Of a stretch of 64,000 nucleotides of DNA, positions 52,261-60,262 are shown piece after piece (within the stretch, counting starts at the first letter, position 1; each line of letters begins with the position of its first letter). Made by a program: the position numbers and the translations under genes. This DNA comes from DATLZU01 sp035573855. Lineage in GTDB: Bacteria; Nitrospirota; Nitrospiria; Nitrospirales; Nitrospiraceae. Below the pieces are notes generated by a model. That model worked only from the letters and a program-made list of their open reading frames with translations. It had not been told where the DNA came from and did no database searches. The DNA lies in the NCBI GenBank assembly GCA_035573855.1, contig DATLZU010000021.1, forward strand, positions 1 to 64,000, in the 5' to 3' direction.

Positions 52261-52651
52261 AGGCGACGAAGATCTCCTGGCACTCGTGGGTGTCGGCATC
52301 AGGATCGGGCACCGGCCGGAATTCGACACCGGTCACGCGGCCGTTCTCCACCAGGAGGGTTGCCCAGCAACCGTGATGGTAGCCCGGTTTGCTGCCCTTG
52401 CCTCCGAAGAACGACTCCTCGAACATGGCTGCCTCGCGATAATAGACCAACATGGTCGAGGCCGGCCGAGACACCTCGCGAAGCGGGTTCCCCGCGCAAG
52501 CACGAACTTGCTCCACCGGCAGGCCTACCAGCGCCTGTCCGGGCAGGTTGGCCGGAGTGCTGATCGAGTAAATGCACCCGGCTGCTAGTCCGCACAGGCC
52601 GATCAGTCCCAAGAGTCTTGGGTACCTTGCCGATATTCCGAGAGCATCCAT
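52250..52651 (-). CDS. Small lipoprotein
   Basis: 133 residues. The lipobox LCGLAAGC (Cys about residue 26) follows a short hydrophobic core. The mature part (LPGQALVGLPVEQVRACAGNP and TMLVYYREAAMF) resembles SmpA/OmlA-type or Lip-like small outer-membrane lipoproteins, including the LVGLPVEQVRACAG turn, and has four further cysteines. It is coupled to the downstream barrel-like gene, so the two may act together at the outer membrane. Confidence 0.7.
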   Translation of the reverse strand: MDALGISARYPRLLGLIGLCGLAAGCIYSISTPANLPGQALVGLPVEQVRACAGNPLREVSRPASTMLVYYREAAMFEESFFGGKGSKPGYHHGCWATLLVENGRVTGVEFRPVPDPDADTHECQEIFVACVP

Positions 52652-52845
52652 GGGCGGAGGGCACCTATAGCAGACTCAACAGACTCTTCACAAGTAGGCA
52701 AGCGGATGATTCCGATAGCGACACATGGAGGACCTGTGCGGAGATGAAGAAGGTTCACCGCTTGAGATCGGTCTTGAAGGGCTGTCCGGGCCCATTCAGG
52801 TTGTCTCGAGTCACTTCGCGCTGTCATCGGCTGACTGAATGCCGC

Positions 52846-52875
52846 TTGACGCCGCAAGCTTGCTCTGTCTATAAG
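52846..52875 (+). promoter_or_regulatory. Promoter for the exported protein at 53104
   Basis: TTGACG (52846-52851), an 18-bp spacer and TATAAG (52870-52875) predict a transcript starting near 52882 with a leader of about 220 bases. Confidence 0.5.
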
Positions 52876-52948
52876 ACCGGTATGTAACGAGTCCGGCCGT
52901 CGTGACGATGACACCGACGGCCTGAGAAAATCTTGGTGGAGGTAGCCC

Positions 52949-53044
52949 ATGGACCCTGGCGGTAGTTGCGTTCACAGGGGCACAGTCCATTCATGGTCCG
53001 CCTCCACGTGCGAGGGCTCTCGCTTTCCTGCTTACCTTTCCTGA
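52949..53044 (+). CDS. Possible 31-residue leader peptide
   Basis: A GGAGG-type ribosome site (GGTGGAGG, about 52935-52942) stands before an ATG that opens 31 codons (MDPGGSCVHRG...). It lies in the long leader of the downstream gene and ends 59 bases before its start. There is no conservation evidence, and it may be non-coding. Confidence 0.22.
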   Translation: MDPGGSCVHRGTVHSWSASTCEGSRFPAYLS

Positions 53045-53103
53045 TTCCTGGATGGCATGACGGCTCCCGCCCGGTCCGCGAAGGCGGACAGAAAGGAGTC
53101 GTC

Positions 53104-54024
53104 ATGACGCACGCGCGCTTTTTTATCCAAGTCACGGGCTTTCGCCGAATCGTCTGCCCGGCTCTCGTGGTGGCCAGGAGACGGAATCCCGCGGGCCGGA
53201 GAATCAGGCTGATTGTCTCTGTTCTCGCTGTTGCCGGTCTGGTGTTGTATGGACAAGATGCGTCGGCCGTCCGACCTTTTGTGACGGATGATGCCCGAGT
53301 CGTCTATCCAGGACAGCTGGAGGTCGAAAACTTCGGCGGTATGACTATGGGCCGGGATCGGAAACCGGGTTTCGAGATCCGTTCATTGCAGGGCACCTCC
53401 GTCACTGATCGCTTGGAGATCATTGCGGGAGGTTTCGGGTTCCAGTATGAGAACAACACAATGACCCCGCAGGACCTCGTCTTTCAGCCCAAGTATGTCT
53501 TGTACCGTTCATTCGGCCTGGTTCCATCGGTGTCCGCCGCTGCGGCCGTCTTGGCGCCGCTCAGTGGAAACCGGCAGCTTTGGAACTCCTATCACATGAT
53601 GCATGTCAGTTGGTTTCTCTTCACCCCCCAAGACAGCACTGATCCCTACGACAATGATCTGGCCATTCATGTGAACCTGGGGGCCAAAGGGCAGTATCAT
53701 GCCGGGCTTGGAGGACGGTGGACGAACAAGCTTTACTGGGCCACCGGCTTTGAGGTGATGACCCCGATCAGCCGAGAACTGCGGGTGCTAGGAGAGATCT
53801 TCAACGGCGATCCGTTCAGCTTCGAAGAGGAATTCCCCGCTTATCAGGTGGGGTTCCGCTGGTACAAGACGCCGAACCTCCAGTGGGATTTTGTTGTCCG
53901 AGGAGTTCGCGATGGAGGGATTGGCTCGGGCATCGGAGCGGGCATTGAGACCGGACCGGGGTGGAACTACACGGTGCAGATCGGTCTACGGTTTTTGGTG
54001 GACGACGTCTTTCCTTTTCGCTGA
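53104..54024 (+). CDS. Exported beta-rich protein of unknown function
   Basis: 306 residues from the ATG at 53104, fixed by AAAGGAG. A long basic N-region precedes the hydrophobic core LIVSVLAVAGLVLYGQDASA. The mature part begins VRPFVTDDARVVYPGQLEVENFGG and has alternating strands ending in IGLRFLVDDVFPFR with a terminal aromatic-basic pair, suggesting an outer membrane barrel. The PFVTDDARVVYPGQ opening is shared by a group of transporter-like exported proteins. It overlaps the next small lipoprotein gene by one base. Confidence 0.7.
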   Translation: MTHARFFIQVTGFRRIVCPALVVARRRNPAGRRIRLIVSVLAVAGLVLYGQDASAVRPFVTDDARVVYPGQLEVENFGGMTMGRDRKPGFEIRSLQGTSVTDRLEIIAGGFGFQYENNTMTPQDLVFQPKYVLYRSFGLVPSVSAAAAVLAPLSGNRQLWNSYHMMHVSWFLFTPQDSTDPYDNDLAIHVNLGAKGQYHAGLGGRWTNKLYWATGFEVMTPISRELRVLGEIFNGDPFSFEEEFPAYQVGFRWYKTPNLQWDFVVRGVRDGGIGSGIGAGIETGPGWNYTVQIGLRFLVDDVFPFR

Positions 54025-54314
54025 TGCGAGCAAACGGGATGAAGTTGAAATTGACTGTAACAGGGTTCGCCGCCGTCAAATTCCTAGGGACGACGGTGCT
54101 CAGTCTCGCCTTCGCGGGGTGCGGTCTTGATGGGGTTCGAGGAACGGTCGTCTCTGTCGAGGAAAACCGATATGTGATCCGAGATGGCAGAGGTCGGGAG
54201 TGGCACGTCCATGCGGACGAACGTTCTCACCGCGATCATGTGCAAGCGGGGGAGGAGGTTCGGGTCTACGTCACGAAAGAGGGATATGCAGCCTTTATCC
54301 AGAGGCTTCAGTAA
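54024..54314 (+). CDS. Small lipoprotein with a beta-rich domain
   Basis: 96 residues from the ATG overlapping the previous stop (TGATG). The lipobox LAFAGC gives a mature protein of about 67 residues: GLDGVRGTVVSVEENRYVIRDGRGREW followed by AGEEVRVYVTKEG, which looks like a small OB or SH3-like fold. Coupling to the upstream exported protein suggests joint function in the envelope. Confidence 0.65.
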   Translation: MRANGMKLKLTVTGFAAVKFLGTTVLSLAFAGCGLDGVRGTVVSVEENRYVIRDGRGREWHVHADERSHRDHVQAGEEVRVYVTKEGYAAFIQRLQ

Positions 54315-54445
54315 TGGAAATCAGATCGTGACGTGCTCCTGGATTAGAGTCTCACCAGCGGCCAGCCCGTTCACTCCCAACGAGATCGGGGTGTCGGGTC
54401 TTATGCAGCGAGCCGGCTTGCGGGGCGAGAAAGGGCGCACCAAGC

Positions 54446-55474
54446 TTACAGCCGTCCGCTGAGATAGATGGCGCCGGTCGGCTGAGGACGGCCGCCTGCC
54501 GGTTCCAAGCTGACGGCAAATTGGTTGATGCGGGAGAAGTCGGGGAGGTGCTTGATCAGCAACCGACCTTTTTGGCCTGTGTCCGGGGTGAAAGTGCCGG
54601 CGCTGACGGGCTTCTGCTCAATGGCCCAAAGTTGGTAGGTTTTACCGCCCGGGAGCGGAGGCAGGTTGAAGGCGTACAACCACGCTTTCTTTGTATCGGG
54701 ATCGTATAGCAGCAGCCCGCCGGCTCCTTTCGCCAAATCGGAACCGGACAACGAGACAACCTTGACGGTCGGCATCCGTAACAGCGCGGCGATCTCGTCC
54801 TGTTGCGCCCGGACGCGGCGGAACGCGGCGCCGTGTTTCTCGAGCTGGGCCAGTTGCGCCTGTGCGTCGTCGAGTTCGGCTTCGCGGCGGATGAGGGTGT
54901 CCCGCAACTCGCCGATCTCGGCGTCCCGCCGTTCGAGTTCTTGTCGCAACTGCGCAAGGGCGGCCTCTTTCTCCTTGATCTCGCGTTGGAGCGACGCCAT
55001 CTTGGCGCTTTCCCGCTGGAGTGCCGTTTCAAGCTGTTGGAGCCTCTCCGTTTCCGCCGGCGCCTGGAGGTAGAGTGTCCAGCCGACATAGCCGGCCCCG
55101 GCGACAACCAGCAGCCCGGCGAATGCCAGCACAAACCGCGCGGCGTTGGAAGGAAACGATCGCGTGGACGAGAGCGGCGGAAACAGGTGGTTCATCCATT
55201 CGCCCGGTTCGAGACTGGGCTGACTCGACCGTTTGGCTGCCTCCGGGTTGGCCGGACTTCGAGCGGCCATAATTTTCGCCTTGAGCCCGCGAGGCGGAGG
55301 CGTGGGAGCCAGTCCGTACGGCAGGAGAGCCGCCACGGCCTGGTACTCCTTCAACGCCGCGTGGCACGACGGGCAGCCGGACAGCAAATGCGCCTCGAAC
55401 GCCTGCCGGTCCGTGCGTTCCAGCGCGCCGACCGCGTATAACGGGACCGCTTCTTCGAATTCTTCGTGGATCAT
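54446..55474 (-). CDS. Anti-sigma factor of the RskA type with coiled-coil insertion
   Basis: 342 residues. An N-terminal zinc-binding anti-sigma domain (EAHLLSGCPSCH, HxxxCxxC) precedes a membrane helix near 110-130. A periplasmic coiled coil of about 80 residues follows (LQQLETALQRESAKMASLQR through DDAQAQLAQLEKHG). The C-terminal RskA domain has KKAWLYAFNLPPLPGGKTYQLWAIEQK and FAVSLEPAGGRPQPTGAIYLSG. It should bind the sigma factor encoded four bases upstream and release it on an envelope signal. The long coiled coil is not typical of the family. Confidence 0.88.
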   Translation of the reverse strand: MIHEEFEEAVPLYAVGALERTDRQAFEAHLLSGCPSCHAALKEYQAVAALLPYGLAPTPPPRGLKAKIMAARSPANPEAAKRSSQPSLEPGEWMNHLFPPLSSTRSFPSNAARFVLAFAGLLVVAGAGYVGWTLYLQAPAETERLQQLETALQRESAKMASLQREIKEKEAALAQLRQELERRDAEIGELRDTLIRREAELDDAQAQLAQLEKHGAAFRRVRAQQDEIAALLRMPTVKVVSLSGSDLAKGAGGLLLYDPDTKKAWLYAFNLPPLPGGKTYQLWAIEQKPVSAGTFTPDTGQKGRLLIKHLPDFSRINQFAVSLEPAGGRPQPTGAIYLSGRL

Positions 55475-56070
55475 CGAGCCTCACCTTGAGAAGAGCATCC
55501 TCTCAAGGCCGCGCGCAACTTGTTCATACCGAGCTTGATCCTGGTCTTGATCGTTCCCACGGGTTGATTCAATCGGGCGGCGATGTCGGTATGGGACAAT
55601 CCCTCGTAATAGGCCAACTCCAGCGCCTGCCGTTGGGCTTCGGGCAACTCAGCCAACGCCTTGCCGACGGCATTCCGCAACTCATGGTCCGCTTGGATTT
55701 CGAACGGGTTCGGCGACTGATCCGGCAGATGGTCCAGAGACGGCTCCGTCGAGTCGACCCCGGGAGGGGTCTTTGAGGCTCGTGCGCGCAACCGGTCGAT
55801 CGCGCGGCTCCTGGTGAGCGTGACCAGCCAGGCCATCGGCGTTCCCCGCCCAACATCATACCGAGCGACCTTCCTCCAGATCTCCAGGTAGATGTCCTGA
55901 AGCAGTTCGGCCGCTTCGTCCCGGTTCCCCAGAATGCGAAGGGCCAGCGTGAACAACAGCGCGCTGGATTGATCATACAGTTGGCTGAACGCCTGGTGAT
56001 CTCCCTTGACCACCTGGGCCATGAGCTTCGGGTCGATCACCGATGAGGCGTGTCGGGATGAGGTGTCCAT
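55471..56070 (-). CDS. ECF-type RNA polymerase sigma factor
   Basis: 199 residues from the ATG at 56070 (longer starts lack support). Region 2 is DHQAFSQLYDQSSALLFTLALRILGNRDEAAELLQDIYLEIWRK with MAWLVTLTRSRAIDRLR. Region 4 is LAELPEAQRQALELAYYEGLSHTDIAARLNQPVGTIKTRIKLGMNKLR. It resembles the SigK/RskA type. It overlaps the anti-sigma gene (ATGA) and is divergent in position from no gene: the preceding operon is co-directional. Confidence 0.92.
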   Translation of the reverse strand: MDTSSRHASSVIDPKLMAQVVKGDHQAFSQLYDQSSALLFTLALRILGNRDEAAELLQDIYLEIWRKVARYDVGRGTPMAWLVTLTRSRAIDRLRARASKTPPGVDSTEPSLDHLPDQSPNPFEIQADHELRNAVGKALAELPEAQRQALELAYYEGLSHTDIAARLNQPVGTIKTRIKLGMNKLRAALRGCSSQGEAR

Positions 56071-56127
56071 GAAGACCGGTGGTGAGCGGGAACAAACCGT
56101 CCTAAATAATACAAGGGACACGCCTCA

Positions 56128-56157
56128 ATCATAACATTCTACGTTCGAAACCGACAA
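56128..56157 (-). promoter_or_regulatory. Promoter for the sigma/anti-sigma pair
   Basis: On the minus strand TTGTCG (56152-56157), an 18-bp spacer and TATGAT (56128-56133) give a start near 56121, about 50 bases before the chosen ATG. A typical ECF GGAAC motif is not seen, so the pair may be housekeeping-transcribed. Confidence 0.5.
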
Positions 56158-56198
56158 AAAGATGCGTGGGGAACATCGGGTGAAGCAACAGAAAATTT

Positions 56199-57092
56199 TC
56201 AACCGAACGAACGACCCCTGGCGGATCTTGGGTAAACGCCGGGTTGGAGGCCGGGCTCTCTCTCAATCGGCTGTTCCTCGGGAAGCAGGCCGGCTTCCAG
56301 GCGCCGGGTTAACTTGTAAAGGATCTGCTCCAAACCGAGGTCCTTGACGAGCGGCTGGATACATATCTTGCCGGCGGCCGGATCGCACGCGCCGAACACA
56401 TAGGAGCCGAGGCGGACTTCCAACCGTACGCCTTCCCCGGCGGGCGTTGGGCGAAGAAGCAGCGTCCTCTCGATTCCAGCGAGACGGAATGTCTCACGGT
56501 GGACGGCGGGGATAGCCAGAAGGGAGTGAAGCCGGGACCGGGTGATGAGATGCACACGCGTCGCGTGTCGGACCAACCAAGACTGCAGGGCGCAGCCGCA
56601 AGGGCTGTGATGCAATCGCTGCCACACGGCTACGGCCCATCGGCGCCGGGCTGTCTTCCAAGCCGTGAAAAACCGGTCCAGCCACAGCCGTAGCCGCGCG
56701 GCCACGGTCGGTGTGGCCGGTCGGCCGAGTGCTACCCGTTTCCCCCGCCTGTTGATGGCACGGACCTTCGCCAGGACATCGGACAACGGGACGGCTTCAC
56801 CGAATCCTCCCGACCGTTCTCCCGCCGTGAAAATTTCGCCCGGTCCGCCATAACCCGTTACGCGATGACAGACGAGGACATTGTCGCGGCGAAAGACGAC
56901 GATATCTCCCGGACGGACCTCGCGCGCCTCCTCAACTTCGAGCACATCGCCTTTGTGAATGGTCGGAAACATGCTCCAGCTTGCGACCCTGAGCTGGATC
57001 AGCGGGATTCCGAGCGGGGAAGCCAGAAGAGACCGGAGATCGGCCGGCGATCGGAACGCCGCTGTGTGGTCGAGGATGAGACGCCGGATCAT
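56199..57092 (-). CDS. Signal-peptidase-like (S24/S26) protein with C-terminal extension, last gene of RiPP-like operon
   Basis: 297 residues. Residues about 30-115 form a signal-peptidase-like domain: IQLRVASWSMFPTIHKGDVLEVEE with catalytic Ser in SMFPT, GDIVVFRRDNVLVCHRVTG with a His-Arg-Val instead of the lysine of bacterial type I enzymes (as in Sec11/SipW-type enzymes). No membrane anchor is seen at the N-terminus. The C-terminal half is basic and has the PqqD-like-looking GKICIQPLVKDLGLEQILYKLTRRLEAG. Position suggests that it removes the precursor leader, but this is inference. Confidence 0.7.
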   Translation of the reverse strand: MIRRLILDHTAAFRSPADLRSLLASPLGIPLIQLRVASWSMFPTIHKGDVLEVEEAREVRPGDIVVFRRDNVLVCHRVTGYGGPGEIFTAGERSGGFGEAVPLSDVLAKVRAINRRGKRVALGRPATPTVAARLRLWLDRFFTAWKTARRRWAVAVWQRLHHSPCGCALQSWLVRHATRVHLITRSRLHSLLAIPAVHRETFRLAGIERTLLLRPTPAGEGVRLEVRLGSYVFGACDPAAGKICIQPLVKDLGLEQILYKLTRRLEAGLLPEEQPIEREPGLQPGVYPRSARGRSFG

Positions 57093-57105
57093 GGTGATGC
57101 AGGGG

Positions 57106-58050
57106 TCAACTCAGGCGCGTCATCAAACGCGCCAGGATGCGGCCGGTCAATACCCCGGCTTGACGGATTAAATGGAACGCACGGAAGATGCGGATCATCG
57201 TGGGCCGCGAGGCCGCCGGGTCGCCGTAACGGGAGGCAAGAAATGCCGGCGACGGCCAAAAAGCGCGGCGAAGCCATGCGGCCTTCCGACCCGGAGGTCT
57301 CGTGAGGAACAGCAACAAATGGCCGAGTCCCTCGATGGGCTGCGTTCCCACCAATCGGTGTAGGAACCAGGCCAACAGGTGTTCCCTAGCGCTGGACGGA
57401 GCCAACCGCCTGAGCACCCGTTCCGGCACGAGGACGTGCGGGTTCTTCCGACAGGCGAAGGACAGACCGTGATACAGGGGAATCTTCAAGTGGTGACGGA
57501 TCGCCTCCGCAACCACAGTTTCCCAATTGACCCGCTCTTTTTGGGTCAGGAGGGCCAGATCCGTGCAGAACGAGGGAAGGAAAAAGCCTCGATGGACGAC
57601 GCTATAGGCCGTCAGGTACAGGAGCAAATCCTGCGCATCCAAGCACAGCATCGGAAGCCCGTGCAGCGTCCGGCGCACGGCCCGTTCCCAGAAGCCGGTT
57701 TGATTGTCCGCGTACCATACCGCGGTCGTGATGTCCAAGATGAGTCCGCCCTCCGGTGACACATAGGCGGGATTGCCGTCGATAAGGCGGTGAAAACCCG
57801 AGGCTCTCAGAAGGCCATCGATCGTGCGCAGATCCTGTTCATGGACCAAGAGATCGACGTCGGTGATCGGCCTGAGGCCGCGGACGCCATAGAGACGGGA
57901 GAGTAGGTCGGCGCCTTTCAGGACAATGAAGTCGATCCCGCCGTCGTGGAAGAGCCGCCCGACCTGGACAAACCGGTCGAGTACGCATTTGTTGACGAGG
58001 CTGACCCGGGAGTAGGCCTCAGCCAAGTCGTCGAGGGTCGAGAGGCGCAT
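57106..58050 (-). CDS. Nucleotidyltransferase-like protein of the RiPP-like operon
   Basis: 314 residues. GGIDFIVLKGADLLSRLYGVRGLRPITDVDLLVHEQDLR is the nucleotidyltransferase signature of a family (NTP_transf_5) found beside lasso-peptide and other RiPP genes; D-V-D in TDVDLL is the metal site. The rest is helical with a His-rich LTAYSVVHRGFF. It overlaps the radical SAM gene by 32 bases. It may nucleotidylate the peptide or another protein. Its substrate is unknown. Confidence 0.78.
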   Translation of the reverse strand: MRLSTLDDLAEAYSRVSLVNKCVLDRFVQVGRLFHDGGIDFIVLKGADLLSRLYGVRGLRPITDVDLLVHEQDLRTIDGLLRASGFHRLIDGNPAYVSPEGGLILDITTAVWYADNQTGFWERAVRRTLHGLPMLCLDAQDLLLYLTAYSVVHRGFFLPSFCTDLALLTQKERVNWETVVAEAIRHHLKIPLYHGLSFACRKNPHVLVPERVLRRLAPSSAREHLLAWFLHRLVGTQPIEGLGHLLLFLTRPPGRKAAWLRRAFWPSPAFLASRYGDPAASRPTMIRIFRAFHLIRQAGVLTGRILARLMTRLS

Positions 58051-59077
58051 GGGCTTGTTTCTCCAAACGGGCCCACTCCTTGAAGTGGGGAAGGCACACG
58101 CTCATCTCGCCGGTCTCCAGCCACGCGTCGCTCCGGCCTTGGCGGCAGTACGACCGCACGTCGCAGGTCGGACATTGGTACTGCGCACTTGGCTCAGCCC
58201 GGTCCACGGTCTGCTTGAGGACCTCCCATCCCTCCCGGACGGTCCCCCTGCGCAGATCGTAGTTCGGTATCGGGAACGCCGTACAGAGATTCATGCCGCC
58301 GTAGGGGGTGATGGCGAATCGACTACGCCCGCAGGCGCAGTCGATGAACCGGTCATTCGACGGGCGGGGATCCTCGATTCGCGAGCCGAGATGGCGGAGT
58401 AACCTGGTCCGATCGATCGCGATCTTGTCTTCGGCACCGAGACGGTACTGGAGAGGAGTCCTGTCGCCGTCGGTCCTGGGCATGATGTCCAAGGAATATT
58501 GGAATGTCCAGCCATAGGGCTCGATCAGCTTCCGGCAGGCCTCAACCTCCGCAGCATTCACCGTCGTCACCGGCATGCGGACGAAGACCGGCAGGGGGAG
58601 GGCGGCCAGGTGATGGAGTCCGTTTCGAAAGGCGGCATACGATCCTGCGACGCCGGTCATCCACTCGTACGTCGTCTCCGTCGCGCCGTAGATCGATACG
58701 ATGATCCGGTCCACGCCGTATTCTTCCAAGACATCGATGATCCTCGGCGTCACGCGCGTGGCGTTGGTCAGGATGTGCACGACGAATCCCAGTCGACGGG
58801 CAGACCGCAGGATGTCCGCGAAGTCCGGCCGGGTCAACGGTTCTCCGCCGCTGAACGTCAGATGCAGCACGCCGAGTTCCGCCGTTTGCTCGAGGATCAT
58901 GCTGACCTCTTGCGTGGTCAGCTCGTGCGGCAGCGCCCGGTGGGTCGGGTTGTAACAGTGCAGGCAGCGGAGATTGCACCCGTACGTCAGCTCAAAGGTG
59001 ACGGCTTCGGGCCGTCTGGCCTCGACGGATCGGTGCGAGAGTGACGTGAAGAAGTCCTCAGCCGTCAGGGTCTTCAT
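58019..59077 (-). CDS. Radical SAM/SPASM enzyme C of the RiPP-like operon
   Basis: 352 residues from the ATG at 59077, overlapping the kinase stop (ATGA). The cluster motif CNLRCLHC near residue 35, LTFSGGEPLTRPDF and a complete TIM-barrel part are present. The C-terminal SPASM region has cysteines in CACGRSRFAITPYGGMNLC, then CPTCDVRSYC and a final C, enough to bind auxiliary iron-sulfur clusters. SPASM enzymes modify ribosomal peptides, for example by thioether or C-C crosslinks. It is downstream of the precursor, unlike enzymes A and B. Confidence 0.92.
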   Translation of the reverse strand: MKTLTAEDFFTSLSHRSVEARRPEAVTFELTYGCNLRCLHCYNPTHRALPHELTTQEVSMILEQTAELGVLHLTFSGGEPLTRPDFADILRSARRLGFVVHILTNATRVTPRIIDVLEEYGVDRIIVSIYGATETTYEWMTGVAGSYAAFRNGLHHLAALPLPVFVRMPVTTVNAAEVEACRKLIEPYGWTFQYSLDIMPRTDGDRTPLQYRLGAEDKIAIDRTRLLRHLGSRIEDPRPSNDRFIDCACGRSRFAITPYGGMNLCTAFPIPNYDLRRGTVREGWEVLKQTVDRAEPSAQYQCPTCDVRSYCRQGRSDAWLETGEMSVCLPHFKEWARLEKQAHAPLDPRRLG

Positions 59078-59991
59078 CGTGCGACCCCCGACGATGGGAT
59101 ACCGTCGGTCTCCAGGTAGTCGACGACATCGGGGGTGTTGAGAAACGCCAGGTCGGCGCCTCCCACCCGTTCGGCCAGTTCCGACAAAAACGACAGGGCT
59201 CCCTCCAATCCCTCCCGATCCCACAGCGGGAGCACGCACTGGCCGAGCAGGAATCGAAAGAGAGCCGGTGCACTGAGTGGCGTCATGCTGTGGCGGTCTT
59301 GCCCGTGCCGGACACAGTACACCCTCGACAAGGGGCCCGAGTTGTGGGCGGCGAACCGGCCCGATCCCACCCACGGCGTGCCGTGCAGCATGACGCCGTG
59401 CCCGTGCCGGCGGAGGATCGTCCGTTCGTCGCTCAACACCGTGGCTCCACGGGCAGCGTACCAGCCCGAGAGGGTCGACTTGCCGGCTCCCGATGGGCCG
59501 GTGAACGTGACGCCGCCCGCCGACGTCAGGACTCCCGCAGCATGGAGGAGCACGCCGCCGTCGCGGGCGAGCCTCGTGACCAGACAGACTTCCACGAGCG
59601 GGTTCAGGATCTGGACGGGAGACCAGCCGGAGGTGCCTTCGACGGTCTGCTCGGTGATCCAGGTGTGGACACGGGAGAACGACGCGTCGATCCACGAGCG
59701 GCTTCGGGGTGCAAAGGTTTGGGTGTCCAGGGCTTCCAGCATGTAGCCTGACTGGCTCTCATACAAGGCCCAGAGCCCGTGGCAGGCGTCAAAGCGCAGG
59801 CTTCTCTCGGGGAAATCCGGGAGGGCGCGGACCAGCGTGACGGTCACGTGAAGATCGACGTGACGGTCCAAGGGTTCAGCGGCCTGAATGACGAATGCGG
59901 CGAACGGGTTCGCAGGCCAACTGATCAGAGGACAGTCGTCTCGCTCCTCCAGCCGGACCCTGTAGCCTCCGATGTCGAACTCAATGATCAT
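59074..59991 (-). CDS. HPr kinase/phosphorylase-like kinase of the RiPP-like operon
   Basis: 305 residues from the ATG at 59991; an ATG at 60015 is also in frame, neither with a good ribosome site. The P-loop GVTFTGPSGAGKSTLSGWYAARGATVLSDERTIL matches HPr-kinase homologues, with the following LHGTPWVGSG. The first 150 residues are a distinct alpha/beta part. Homologues in lasso-peptide clusters phosphorylate the C-terminal serine of the precursor. Here the candidate precursor also ends in serine. Direct neighbourhood supports peptide phosphorylation, but this is untested. Confidence 0.82.
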   Translation of the reverse strand: MIIEFDIGGYRVRLEERDDCPLISWPANPFAAFVIQAAEPLDRHVDLHVTVTLVRALPDFPERSLRFDACHGLWALYESQSGYMLEALDTQTFAPRSRSWIDASFSRVHTWITEQTVEGTSGWSPVQILNPLVEVCLVTRLARDGGVLLHAAGVLTSAGGVTFTGPSGAGKSTLSGWYAARGATVLSDERTILRRHGHGVMLHGTPWVGSGRFAAHNSGPLSRVYCVRHGQDRHSMTPLSAPALFRFLLGQCVLPLWDREGLEGALSFLSELAERVGGADLAFLNTPDVVDYLETDGIPSSGVAR

Positions 59992-60067
59992 CGTCGAACA
60001 GCCGCCGCAAACCATTAAGGCCGCGACATCAGGCGGAACGAGTGTCTGCTCACCATTGAGCTATGGC

Positions 60068-60262
60068 TCAGGACGGTCGCAGCCCGCTGTCAGACCCGCC
60101 CGCCGTTGCGTTTCGCTTGCACCCGCCCATTCGACAGAACACGTCGAGCCCTCCGGCCATCGGATTGCTGGACATCAGGCTGCACTGGCTCAAGATGGCC
60201 TGTTCCTGGTTCAGCTCGATCCGATAGAGTTCGGGCGTACTGTACGGTTTTTTTTCGTTCAT
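60068..60262 (-). CDS. Candidate RiPP precursor peptide
   Basis: 64 residues, starting at an ATG that overlaps the stop of radical SAM B (ATGA). The leader-like part (1-26) holds KKPYSTPELYRIELN and EQAILSQ, the sort of polar, hydrophobic-spaced leader recognised by PqqD-type domains. Cys27, Cys43 and Cys48 are the only cysteines. From residue 35 the sequence has Gly-Gly at 37-38, 46-47 and 55-56, a nine-residue period (MAGGLDVFC, RMGGCKRNA, TAGGSDSGL), then RPS with C-terminal Ser64. Position between modification genes and the small size support a precursor. Confidence 0.8.
   Translation of the reverse strand: MNEKKPYSTPELYRIELNQEQAILSQCSLMSSNPMAGGLDVFCRMGGCKRNATAGGSDSGLRPS

Larger units (their letters stand above)
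52652..53103. other. Divergent intergenic region
   Basis: This gap holds a plus-strand promoter (52846-52875), a possible 31-codon leader frame (52949-53044) and the AAGGAG before 53104. I see no RNA family, repeat or longer gene. The segment 52652-52845 shows no clear signal. Confidence 0.45.
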
